Assembly: GCA_945918815.1 (NCBI GenBank)
Contig: CAMEIU010000001.1
Location: 1 to 56,951 of the forward strand
From: an uncultured Clostridia bacterium
GTDB lineage: Bacteria > Bacillota > Clostridia > Oscillospirales > Oscillospiraceae
Reading direction: 5' to 3'
Length of the DNA: 56,951 nt
Positions 1 to 7,380 of this stretch are shown here, in pieces; position 1 is the stretch's first letter, and every line of letters starts with the position of its first letter. Made by a program: the position numbers and the translations under genes. The notes beneath the pieces were generated by a model. It was not told the DNA's origin, ran no database searches, and was given only the letters and a program-made list of their open reading frames with translations.

Positions 1-55
1 CGGCACGTCCAGTGGCCGTGCCCTACAAAAAGCGGTACATCAACAAATCCCAATT
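1..55. repeat. Right end of an AATTGGGATTTG-type palindromic element (cut by window)
   Basis: The first 55 bases match the right part of elements seen whole at 16591-16737 and 54293-54485: a GGCACG/CGTGCC stem, a CCCTACA block and the terminal repeat CAAATCCCAATT (44-55). The left part lies outside the window. It is non-coding and carries no transposase. Confidence 0.75.
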
Positions 56-111
56 GCCCTATGCCGGTAAGAATATTTTGAAATATACGACAGAAAAATG
101 GATGTGAGAAA

Positions 112-513
112 ATGACGGAATGGAACGGTGCGGAGAAGCTGAGCGTATTGCTGCTCCGGTGCGGGCAGAAGCTCCGGGGCGGTGAGCAGCGGACCCAGGG
201 GCGGATTCTGAAAATTCTGTACCTGAACGGGCCCATGACCCAGAAGGTCCTGCAGGACAAGCTGGAAATTCAGCCCGGGTCCATGAGCGAACTGGCATCC
301 AAGCTGGAGCGGAAGGGGCTGCTGCTGCGGGAGAAGGACCCCGTGGACAAGCGGAAGATCCTGCTGACCCTGACGGAGGCGGGCCGGGCCGATGTGGAGC
401 AGTTCCGCGCCCACGGCCATGCCACCCGGGGCCGGACTTACGGCGCCCTGACGGAGGCGGAGCAGGCGACCCTCTGCGAGCTGCTGGAAAAGCTGCTGGA
501 CAGCTGGGAGTGA
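112..513 (+). CDS. MarR-family transcriptional regulator
   Basis: A 133-residue protein of the usual MarR length. The winged-helix region is clear at about residues 45-95: a helix pair around MTQKVLQDKLEIQPGSMSEL, then the wing with the family hallmark DPVDKRK, followed by a C-terminal dimerisation helix. No cysteine-rich or metal-binding motif stands out, so the ligand cannot be named. It ends 7 nt before an AraC-family gene on the same strand and is probably co-transcribed with it. The ATG is preceded only by a weak purine stretch. The targets are unknown; the upstream neighbour lies outside the window. Confidence 0.88.
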   Translation: MTEWNGAEKLSVLLLRCGQKLRGGEQRTQGRILKILYLNGPMTQKVLQDKLEIQPGSMSELASKLERKGLLLREKDPVDKRKILLTLTEAGRADVEQFRAHGHATRGRTYGALTEAEQATLCELLEKLLDSWE

Positions 514-520
514 GACGGCC

Positions 521-1762
521 ATGGAGAAATTTGTTCCGACCCAGACCTTCCACTGTTCCGAGACGGACTACAACAAAATATGCAGTCTGGATGTGGATGT
601 GATCGAGGAGCCCACCACGCCCCTGATTCACCCCATGGCCCGCTTCTGGTATATCCTCAGCGGCCGCGGCACCCTGAAGCTCCAGGACCGGGAATATCCC
701 CTGACGCCCGGGACCCTGGTGTCCATTCTGCCCTGGCAGATTTCCGACATCGTCCAGGTGGAGGAGCCCATCCACATCTATTTCCTGGCCTACTCCTTCG
801 ACAACATGAACTCCATTCTCAAGACCTTCTGTACCGTGGACAACCGGTCCTTCCGGTTGATGGAGGAGCTGGGCAAGCTGCCGGTGGTCGATTGCAGCGA
901 AGCCCAGGCCCGGCAGGCCAAGCAGCTGTTTGAGCAGATCCGGGAGGAGGCCGGTCTCGACTCTCTCCCGGCGCACCGGGGCGAAACGGATCAGCTGCAC
1001 TATCCCTTCCTGATCAGCAAGATGATCGAGCTGATCACCCTGTACTACCGCGCCGGACAGGCGTCACCCGGCGTTCCGGCCTCCATTCAGAAGAGCGACG
1101 TCCTCCACTATATGTACAACCACCTCAGCGAAAAGCTGACCCTGTCCCGGCTCAGCAAGCTGTTCTTCATGAGCGAGTCTACCATCAGCGCCTACATCCA
1201 GCAGACCACCGGTCTGTCCTTTTTCGACCTGCTCAATGAAATGCGCATCGGCAAGACGCTGAACTATCTCATCTATACGGACCTGACCATCCAGGAGCTG
1301 GCTGGGATACTGGGCTTTGTGGACAGCGCCCACATCAGCAAGGTCTTCTCCGCCAAAATGGGCATGACGGCCCAGGAGTACCGGAGGACCTACCAGAATG
1401 TGGGCATCCTCTGCAACATCCGGGAGGACCGGAACGCCTACGAGCTCATCGACTACATCTACCGCAACTGCACCGAGCCCCTGACGCCCCAGTCCGTGGC
1501 CGCCCGGTTCCAGATCTCCCAGAAGGAGCTGCACCAGATTTTGCTCTACCAGGTGGAGAAGGACTTCACGGATTTCCTCAACTATCTCCGCATCAACCGG
1601 GCCTGCGTCCTGCTGAAAACCACCGAGCACCCCATCATGGACATCGCCTTCGAGATGGGCTACAACAACCTCAAAACCTTCAGCCGCAACTTCATGCGCT
1701 TCCGCGGCATGAGCGCCAGAGAATTCCGAAGGAAGATCACCCTACAGAGTCCAAAGCTGTGA
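521..1762 (+). CDS. AraC-family regulator with cupin sensor and two AraC-type HTH domains
   Basis: A 413-residue protein. Residues about 30-100 form an AraC-type cupin (a proline/glycine-rich beta segment around HPMARFWYILSGRG). Two complete-looking AraC DNA-binding units follow: residues about 192-292 (ending in GFVDSAHISKVFSAKMGMTAQEYRR) and about 307-409 (ending in GYNNLKTFSRNFMRFRGMSAREFRR). Each shows two helix-turn-helices. Canonical family members have a single such unit at the C-terminus, so the tandem arrangement is unusual. The start ATG follows MarR by 7 nt with a GGGAG ribosome binding site inside the MarR stop region. The effector and target are not deducible. Confidence 0.88.
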   Translation: MEKFVPTQTFHCSETDYNKICSLDVDVIEEPTTPLIHPMARFWYILSGRGTLKLQDREYPLTPGTLVSILPWQISDIVQVEEPIHIYFLAYSFDNMNSILKTFCTVDNRSFRLMEELGKLPVVDCSEAQARQAKQLFEQIREEAGLDSLPAHRGETDQLHYPFLISKMIELITLYYRAGQASPGVPASIQKSDVLHYMYNHLSEKLTLSRLSKLFFMSESTISAYIQQTTGLSFFDLLNEMRIGKTLNYLIYTDLTIQELAGILGFVDSAHISKVFSAKMGMTAQEYRRTYQNVGILCNIREDRNAYELIDYIYRNCTEPLTPQSVAARFQISQKELHQILLYQVEKDFTDFLNYLRINRACVLLKTTEHPIMDIAFEMGYNNLKTFSRNFMRFRGMSAREFRRKITLQSPKL

Positions 1763-1779
1763 TCATAAAGAGGAAGAAA

Positions 1780-1895
1780 AATTGGGATTTGTCTAGTTGT
1801 TGCACTGGCGCGGGAGCGTCCCAAAAGCCTTCCCCTCAAGGGGAAGGCTTTTGGGACGCTCCCGCGCCAATACATCATACAGACAAATCCCGATT
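1780..1895. repeat. MITE-like element with a perfect 30-bp internal hairpin
   Basis: The ends are AATTGGGATTTGTC (1780-1793) and its one-mismatch inverse GACAAATCCCGATT (1882-1895). The centre is a perfect 30-bp inverted repeat (1807-1836 and 1839-1868) with a 2-nt loop. It shares its termini with the elements at 16591 and 23069, but the cargo is quite different. It lies just after the AraC stop codon and could act as a terminator. Confidence 0.8.
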
Positions 1896-1925
1896 CTCCG
1901 GGCTGTGGGAGCCGTCGTCCAACAG

Positions 1926-2076
1926 AAAAGGGGGCTGTTAAGAAAGTCTGCGTTCCCGTTTTCACCGCAAACTTTTTGATGGAAAAGCGTCAAAATTGCG
2001 GTCAAAAAAGGAACGGATTGCCACGCCGGTGTGCGCACCGGCTCGCAATGACAGACTTTCTTAACAGCCCCCTTTT
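1926..2076. repeat. Element with 25-bp perfect terminal inverted repeats
   Basis: Positions 1926-1950 and 2052-2076 are perfect inverse copies over 25 bp (core GGCTGTTAAGAAAGTCTG). The interior holds the CTCGCAATGAC motif (2042-2052) and a GCCGGTG/CACCGGC hairpin also seen in related form at 27872-27987. No coding capacity. It lies just downstream of the TIGR00300 gene on the minus strand, where the stem plus T-run could stop transcription. With the previous element it fills the gap 1763-2088. Confidence 0.8.
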
Positions 2077-2088
2077 TGTAAGATAATC

Positions 2089-3189
2089 TTATTTCATCAA
2101 TCCTACGCCCCGGGCGACCAGGGTGATGAAGTCCTGGACGTTGGCGACCACGGTGGTGGCGGAGAGGCTGCCGCGGTCCAGCAGCTTGTTGACCACGAAC
2201 TCGTCGGCGTCCACGGCGTACAGGAACACCGGGCGGATCTCACCGTCGGGCATGACGCGGAAGGACGGGGTCATGTTGCCGGTGGCGATGGTGTGGAGCA
2301 TGGTGGCCAGGCAGATGACGGTGGTGCATTTCTTCACCAGGCCGCGCATTTTGCTCTGGCCTTCATAGGCGTCGGCGATGACCTCGGGCAGGGGGCCGTC
2401 GTCCCGGATGGAGCTGGTCAGAACAAAGGGGACGTTGTGCTTGACGCAGCTGTAGATGATGCCGTTGTCGATGTTGTAGTCCTCGATGAACTGGGGAATG
2501 GAGCCGCTACGGCGGACCTTGTTGATGACGTCCAGATGGTTGTAGTGGCCGTTGGGCTGGGACTTCTGGGTGTAGATGTCCTGACCCAAAGCGGTGTGCA
2601 GCAGCGCGCCCTCCAGATCGTGGGTGGCCAGGGCGTTGCCCGCCAGCAGGCCGTGGGCGTAGCCGTTCTCCACCAGGGCCTGCATGGCTCTTCTGGCGTC
2701 GGCGTCAAAGGCGAAGGCCGGGCCCATGACCCAGAGAATGTTGCCGTGCTCCCGCTCGTGCTTCAGAAGCTCGAACAGCCGGTCGTAATCCCGGGCATAG
2801 GAGGTTTCGCGGCTGCGGCCCTGCCGGAAGACGAACTGGTCGTCCAGCGCTTTGTCGTCCTCGCAGAAGCCGGTGCAGTGCATATAGATGCCTTCCTCAC
2901 ATTTCTCCGTGCGGCCCAGGATGACTTTGTCACCCTTTTTGAGGTTGCGGTTCTCCACGACCTCCAGATGGCCGTCGTCGCACAGGACCACACTGGAGTC
3001 CATGCGGCTCTCCTCCGCCAGGGTCCACTTGCCGTTGATCTTGAAATACTCCGGGTACATGGAGGTGCTGTGATAGTATTCCGGGGCGACGCCGTCCTTT
3101 TCGGCCACGGCGTACTTGGCGTCAGGGGCGTTGACAAACTGGGGCTGGGTGAAATCGGGATGGTGATATTTTGGCATTGCGAAGGACAT
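2089..3189 (-). CDS. TIGR00300-family ornithine cyclodeaminase-like protein (LOR/SDH domain)
   Basis: A 366-residue protein resembling the LOR/SDH bifunctional-enzyme conserved region (TIGR00300). The same domain forms the C-terminal half of cyanobacterial AgrE/ArgZ and the archaeal NAD-dependent ornithine cyclodeaminase, which converts ornithine to proline and ammonia. I assign it from overall sequence character (for example VMGPAFAFDADARRAM and GLLAGNALATHDLEGALL, a likely nucleotide-binding region) and from context. It is the third gene of an arginine-degrading run, 23 nt after ornithine carbamoyltransferase. The ATG at 3189 has an AAGGAGGAG ribosome binding site 8 nt upstream. The activity itself is inferred. 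Confidence 0.8.
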   Translation of the reverse strand: MSFAMPKYHHPDFTQPQFVNAPDAKYAVAEKDGVAPEYYHSTSMYPEYFKINGKWTLAEESRMDSSVVLCDDGHLEVVENRNLKKGDKVILGRTEKCEEGIYMHCTGFCEDDKALDDQFVFRQGRSRETSYARDYDRLFELLKHEREHGNILWVMGPAFAFDADARRAMQALVENGYAHGLLAGNALATHDLEGALLHTALGQDIYTQKSQPNGHYNHLDVINKVRRSGSIPQFIEDYNIDNGIIYSCVKHNVPFVLTSSIRDDGPLPEVIADAYEGQSKMRGLVKKCTTVICLATMLHTIATGNMTPSFRVMPDGEIRPVFLYAVDADEFVVNKLLDRGSLSATTVVANVQDFITLVARGVGLMK

Positions 3190-3212
3190 AGCGGGCTCCT
3201 CCTTTTAATTTT

Positions 3213-4205
3213 TCAGCACAAAGTCGCGTAGATGACGGCTTTGATGGTGTGCATTCTGTTTTCGGCCTCGTCAAAGACCACGGACTGCTTGGATTCGAAG
3301 ACCTCGTCGGTGACTTCCATCTCGGTGATGCCGAACTTCTCGGCGATCTGGGCGCCGATGGTGGTCTTGGTGTCGTGGAAGGAGGGCAGGCAGTGCATAA
3401 AGATGGCGGTGGGCTTGGTCTTCGCCATGACGGCGGCGTTGACCTGATACTTCCGGAGGAGCTTGATTCGGGTCTCCCACACGGAGTCGGGCTCGCCCAT
3501 GGAGACCCAGATGTCGGTGTAGATGGCGTCGGCGTCCCGAGCGCCCTCGTCCACGTCCTCGGTCAGGCGGATGGTGCAGCCGTTCTCGGCGGCGATCTTC
3601 TTGGCTTCCTGGACCAGCTCTTCCGCGGGGAACAGCTCCTTGGGGGCGCAGGCGGTGAAGTTGACGCCCATCTTGGCGCAGGCGACCATCAGAGAGTTGC
3701 CCATGTTGTTCCGGGCGTCGCCGAAGTAGGTGAAGTTCAGGCCCTTGAGATAGCCGAACTTCTCCTCCAGGGTCAGCAGGTCGGCCAGCATCTGGGTGGG
3801 ATGGAACTGATCGGTCAGGCCGTTCCAGACGGGCACGCCGGCATAGGCGGCCAGCTCTTCCACGATCTTCTGGTCGAAGCCGCGGTATTCGATGCCGTCG
3901 TACATCCGGCCCAGGACCCGGGCGGTGTCGGCGATGCTTTCCTTCTTGCCCATCTGGCTGCTGCCCGGATCCAGGTAGGTGACGCCCATGCCCAGGTCGC
4001 GGCCGGCCACTTCAAAGGAGCAGCGGGTGCGGGTGGAGGTCTTCTCAAACAGCAGCACGATGTTCTTACCCTCCAGATACCGGTGGGGAACGCCGTTGCG
4101 CTTCATGGCCTTAAACTGCTTTGCCACATCCAGCAGGTAACGGATTTCTTCCGGGGTGTAGTCCAGCAGCTTCAGATAATTTCTTCCTCGAATGTTGACA
4201 GGCAT
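3213..4205 (-). CDS. arcB: Ornithine carbamoyltransferase
   Basis: A 330-residue protein of normal length for this family. The carbamoyl-phosphate binding motif STRTRC (residues 57-62) and the ornithine-loop motif HCLP followed by SFHD near the C-terminus are both present. These separate it from aspartate carbamoyltransferase. Beside arginine deiminase it should act catabolically, splitting citrulline to ornithine and carbamoyl phosphate, although the biosynthetic direction cannot be excluded. The ATG at 4205 is the natural start: an AGGAGAATG-type ribosome binding site precedes it, and the open frame upstream runs through repeat DNA. No carbamate kinase gene is seen nearby. Confidence 0.95.
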   Translation of the reverse strand: MPVNIRGRNYLKLLDYTPEEIRYLLDVAKQFKAMKRNGVPHRYLEGKNIVLLFEKTSTRTRCSFEVAGRDLGMGVTYLDPGSSQMGKKESIADTARVLGRMYDGIEYRGFDQKIVEELAAYAGVPVWNGLTDQFHPTQMLADLLTLEEKFGYLKGLNFTYFGDARNNMGNSLMVACAKMGVNFTACAPKELFPAEELVQEAKKIAAENGCTIRLTEDVDEGARDADAIYTDIWVSMGEPDSVWETRIKLLRKYQVNAAVMAKTKPTAIFMHCLPSFHDTKTTIGAQIAEKFGITEMEVTDEVFESKQSVVFDEAENRMHTIKAVIYATLC

Positions 4206-4236
4206 AACACATTCTCCTCTTCTCTGTTTGTATATT

Positions 4237-4297
4237 CGTATTTGAATTGACAATTGACAATGGACAATGGAGGCATCCCCTTCGGGGATGATTTGAT
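4237..4297. repeat. GACAATTG/GACAATGG tract plus UUCG hairpin
   Basis: Between arcA and arcB lies a tract of GACAATTG/GACAATGG units followed by the hairpin CATCCCC-TTCG-GGGATG and then GATTTGATTTTT. The same order of parts, with a different but still complementary stem, occurs at 32213-32276, 35752-35806 and 20622-20662. Confidence 0.75.
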
Positions 4298-4303
4298 TTT
4301 TAC

Positions 4304-5530
4304 CTATATTGCTTCTCTCACCAGCGGCATGCTCATGCAGCGGGGACCGCCGCGGCCACGGGACAGCTCGGAGCTGGGCATTTCCAGGACCCGGACGCCG
4401 TAATCCCGCAGGATTCCGTTGGTGATATAGTTCCGGTCGTATACGATGACGGTGCCGGGGGCTACGCAGAGGGTGTTGGAGCCGTCGTTCCACTGCTCCC
4501 GCTCGGAGGCGATCTGGTCCGCGCCGCCGCAGCGGATCAGGGTCACCTGGTCCACGCCCAGCCGCGCCTCCAAAATCCGGGGCAGCGGATCGTCCAGGGC
4601 ATGGACGGACAGCTCACCGGGCTCTCGTCCCGGCTGGATCTCATAGACCTGCAGGGAACCGAGAATGCCGGGATGGATGGTGAATTTGTCATAGTCGATC
4701 TGGGTCAGCACCGTGTCCAGATGCATGAAGGCCCGGATGCTGGGAATGTCCAGGGCCAGAATGGTGTCGATCTCGCAATCTGGATCGGCGAAAATGTTCT
4801 GGGCCAGCTGCTCGATGCCCTCCGGCGTGGTCCGCTGGGAAATGCCCACCGCCAGCACGCGGCTGCTCAGGTTCAGAATATCGCCGCCCTCCACGCTGAA
4901 GGGGTACTCCCGTCTGTAGTACAAGGGGACCTTGCCCTTGAAATCCGGGTGATTCTCCAGAATGTATTTTCCGAAGATGGTCTCCCGGCAGCGGGTCTTG
5001 GAGTACATCCGGTTCAGGCTGACGCCGTTGCCGATGCAGGCGAAGGGGTCGCGGGTGAAGTACAGATTCGGGATGGGATCCAGGACGAACCGGGACCGGC
5101 GTTGGACCATGTCCACCAGGGGACTGGAGGCATGCAGGGGAATCTCGTCGGCGAACACGCCGGCCATGGTCTTCAGGACCAGCTCCCGCTCGTCGCTAAT
5201 TCCCAGAAGAAGCTCCTGGAGCTGCTCCTGGAACCGCTGGGCGGTGTTGCCGCCTTCGGCGATGAACTGCTGCACGAACTGCTGCTTCAGCTCCGGGCAG
5301 GCGCGGAGCGTCTCCGCCATCAGATCCTCCAGATACACGACTTCCACGCCGCAGCCTTTGAGAATGTCCGCAAAGGTGTCGTGCTCCTGCTGCGCTGTTT
5401 TGAGATAGGGGATGTCGTCGAATAAAAGCCGTTCCAGTTCGCCCGGAACCAGATGCTCCAGTTCCTTTGCCGGTCGGTGGAGCATGACCTTTTTCAGCGT
5501 TCCAATTTCACTTTTTACTTCGATCGCCAT
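4304..5530 (-). CDS. arcA: Arginine deiminase
   Basis: A 408-residue protein of typical length. It hydrolyses arginine to citrulline and ammonia in the cytoplasm. Family motifs are visible: FTRDPFACIG near residue 160, the HLDTVLTQID segment carrying the catalytic histidine, and the C-terminal RGRGGPRCM with the nucleophilic cysteine at about residue 398. The ATG at 5530 has an AGGAGG ribosome binding site 5-6 nt upstream. It is the first gene of a leftward arcA-arcB-TIGR00300 cluster. Downstream, the arcB gap holds only repeat DNA. Confidence 0.97.
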   Translation of the reverse strand: MAIEVKSEIGTLKKVMLHRPAKELEHLVPGELERLLFDDIPYLKTAQQEHDTFADILKGCGVEVVYLEDLMAETLRACPELKQQFVQQFIAEGGNTAQRFQEQLQELLLGISDERELVLKTMAGVFADEIPLHASSPLVDMVQRRSRFVLDPIPNLYFTRDPFACIGNGVSLNRMYSKTRCRETIFGKYILENHPDFKGKVPLYYRREYPFSVEGGDILNLSSRVLAVGISQRTTPEGIEQLAQNIFADPDCEIDTILALDIPSIRAFMHLDTVLTQIDYDKFTIHPGILGSLQVYEIQPGREPGELSVHALDDPLPRILEARLGVDQVTLIRCGGADQIASEREQWNDGSNTLCVAPGTVIVYDRNYITNGILRDYGVRVLEMPSSELSRGRGGPRCMSMPLVREAI

Positions 5531-5620
5531 TGTTTCCTCCTGCTTCTATCAGGGCTTCTCTTTTCACTGCCAGCTTCCGTCCGCAACCGGGGAACTGGGG
5601 ATTTGATGAATCGCCGCAAA

Positions 5621-5780
5621 GCCCTTGTGCTCCCTCCATAGGGGGCTGCTGCGCGAAGCGCAGCTGGGGGGTTGAACCGACAAGCAATTTTACCAATCAA
5701 CGATACAATTGCAAATTTGCAGTAACCCCCAGTCTGCCCTTCGGACAGCCAGGCCCCTATAGAGGGGGCACGAGGGTGCA
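5621..5780. repeat. Structured ~150-bp repeat, copy A (inverted)
   Basis: The outer ends are inverse copies around CCCTCGTGCCCCC. A conserved AT-rich core (GCAAATTTGCAATTGTA, then GGTAAAATT.CTTGTCGGT) is flanked by two small hairpins and by GGGGGTT/AACCCCC. Copies B (32285-32435) and C (43301-43443) lie in the opposite orientation. Confidence 0.8.
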
Positions 5781-5910
5781 GCGTCAAATGAATATACGCC
5801 ATCACAGCAATCTCTTTCGCTGCTGTTATTTTAACGGATTCTACCAGAAAATATCGGACATTTTTTGCATCTGAATTTGTATTTTACCTTGCTTCGCCGT
5901 GGGAACATGG
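5781..5910. other. AT-rich intergenic segment upstream of arcA
   Basis: About 130 bp between repeat copy A and the gcv terminator. On the minus strand a TAGAAT hexamer (about 5835) could be a -10 box for arcA, but no convincing -35 accompanies it. A short AGCA/TGCT inverted repeat lies near 5810. I see no gene here. Confidence 0.3.
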
Positions 5911-5944
5911 AAAAGGCCACAGCAGCGGAGCCGCTGTGGCCTTG
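5911..5944 (-). terminator. Intrinsic terminator of the gcv operon
   Basis: An 11-bp perfect stem (AAGGCCACAGC/GCTGTGGCCTT, 5913-5923 with 5933-5943) with a 9-nt loop is followed on the minus strand by a short T-run. It lies 12 nt beyond the gcvPB stop codon. Confidence 0.75.
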
Positions 5945-5955
5945 AATACATGGGA

Positions 5956-7380
5956 TTAGGACCAGCGAAGGATGGGATGCCGCGCGGCGGCGACCTCATC
6001 CAGGCGGCTCACCGGGGTCTTGGAGGGGGCGTTGTGCAGTGCCTCAGGATCCGTGTGAGCGGTGACAGCCAGCTGATGGAAGATGGCGGCCACTTCCTCC
6101 AGGGTCTCCTTGGACTCGGTCTCCGTGGGCTCCACCATCAAAGCCTCGTGGACGATCAGGGGGAAGTACATCGTGGGCGGATGGATGCCCAGATCCAGCA
6201 GACCCTTGGCGATGTCCATGGCGCTGACGCCGGTCTCGTGCTTCATGTGGCCCAGGTCCATGACAAATTCGTGCATGCAGGTTACGTCATAGGCCATGTC
6301 GTAGTCGGCCTTCATCAGGTGCATGAGGTAGTTGGCGTTGAGCACGGCGTGCTTGGAGGCATCGGGAATGCCCTCGCGGCCCAGGGTCTTCAGGTAGCAC
6401 AGGGCGCGGACCGCCACCAGGAAGTTGCCCTGGAAGGTGCGGACGCGGCCGATGGACTGTTCGGGCTGGACCAGAGACAGGCTGCCGTCTCCGGCGGCCT
6501 CCACCACGGGGCCGGGCAGGAACTGGGCCAGATGGGCCTTGCAGCCCACGGGGCCGGAGCCGGGACCGCCGCCGCCGTGAGGCGTGGAGAAGGTCTTGTG
6601 CAGGTTCAGGTGGATCACGTCGAAGCCCATGTCGCCGGGCCGGACCACGCCCATGACCGCATTCAGGTTGGCGCCGTCATAGTAGCACTGGCCGCCGGCG
6701 GCGTGGACGATCTCGGTGATCTCCAGAATGTTTTTGTCGAAGATACCCACGGTGTTGGGGTTGGTCAGCATCAGACCGGCGGTATCGGGGCCGACAGCCT
6801 TCCGCAGGGCCTCCACATCCACGCAGCCGTCGGGGCCGGAGGGGATGTTCACCACGGTGAAGCCAGCCATGGCCGCGGAGGCCGGGTTGGTGCCGTGGGC
6901 GGAGTCGGGCACGATGATCTTGGTGCGGGCCGCATCGCCGCGGCTGCGGTGATAGGCCTTGATCAGCAGCAGGCCGGTGAATTCGCCGTGGGCGCCGGCG
7001 GCGGGCTGCATGGTCATGCGGTCCATGCCGGTGATGCTGCACAGGGCGGTCTCCGCCTCCTTCAGCACGCCCAGGCAGCCCTGAACCGTGTGATCCGGCT
7101 GCAGGGGATGGACGTCGGTGAAGCCAGGCAGAGCGGCCATGTCCTCATTGATCTTGGGATTGTATTTCATGGTGCAGGAGCCCAGGGGATAGACGCCGTC
7201 GTTGACGCCGTAGACCTGCTTGGAAAGGGTCCGGTAGTGACGGACCAGCTCGGTCTCACTGACCTGGGGCAGCGGAGCCTTTTCGGCGCGGACCTTGGAG
7301 GGACGGACCACGGGCACGTCGCACTCGGGCAGCAGAGACAGGCAGTGGCCTGCTCCGCCCTGTTCAAAAATCAGCTTCAT
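5956..7380 (-). CDS. gcvPB: Glycine dehydrogenase (decarboxylating), subunit 2
   Basis: A 474-residue protein forming the C-terminal half of the split P-protein. It carries the PLP lysine in NLHKTF (K262) just before a glycine-rich loop (HGGGGPGSGP). With GcvPA it decarboxylates glycine and passes the aminomethyl group to the lipoyl arm of GcvH. The start ATG (MKLIFEQ) overlaps the gcvPA stop in an ATGA, which fixes the start and suggests translational coupling. An upstream in-frame extension would run inside gcvPA and is not supported. It is the last gene of the operon and is followed by a terminator hairpin. Confidence 0.97.
   Translation of the reverse strand: MKLIFEQGGAGHCLSLLPECDVPVVRPSKVRAEKAPLPQVSETELVRHYRTLSKQVYGVNDGVYPLGSCTMKYNPKINEDMAALPGFTDVHPLQPDHTVQGCLGVLKEAETALCSITGMDRMTMQPAAGAHGEFTGLLLIKAYHRSRGDAARTKIIVPDSAHGTNPASAAMAGFTVVNIPSGPDGCVDVEALRKAVGPDTAGLMLTNPNTVGIFDKNILEITEIVHAAGGQCYYDGANLNAVMGVVRPGDMGFDVIHLNLHKTFSTPHGGGGPGSGPVGCKAHLAQFLPGPVVEAAGDGSLSLVQPEQSIGRVRTFQGNFLVAVRALCYLKTLGREGIPDASKHAVLNANYLMHLMKADYDMAYDVTCMHEFVMDLGHMKHETGVSAMDIAKGLLDLGIHPPTMYFPLIVHEALMVEPTETESKETLEEVAAIFHQLAVTAHTDPEALHNAPSKTPVSRLDEVAAARHPILRWS

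Noticed and set aside
1926..2076. Insertion sequence with 25-bp terminal repeats
   Set aside because: Only about 150 bp long with no transposase frame; at most a non-autonomous element.
4237..4271. GACAATTG/GACAATGG tracts as a CRISPR or VNTR array
   Set aside because: Units are only 8-16 bp, contiguous and without unique spacers; no cas genes.
4206..4493. Extended start of ornithine carbamoyltransferase
   Set aside because: Would run through the repeat tract and the arcA 3' end; the conserved protein begins at 4205.
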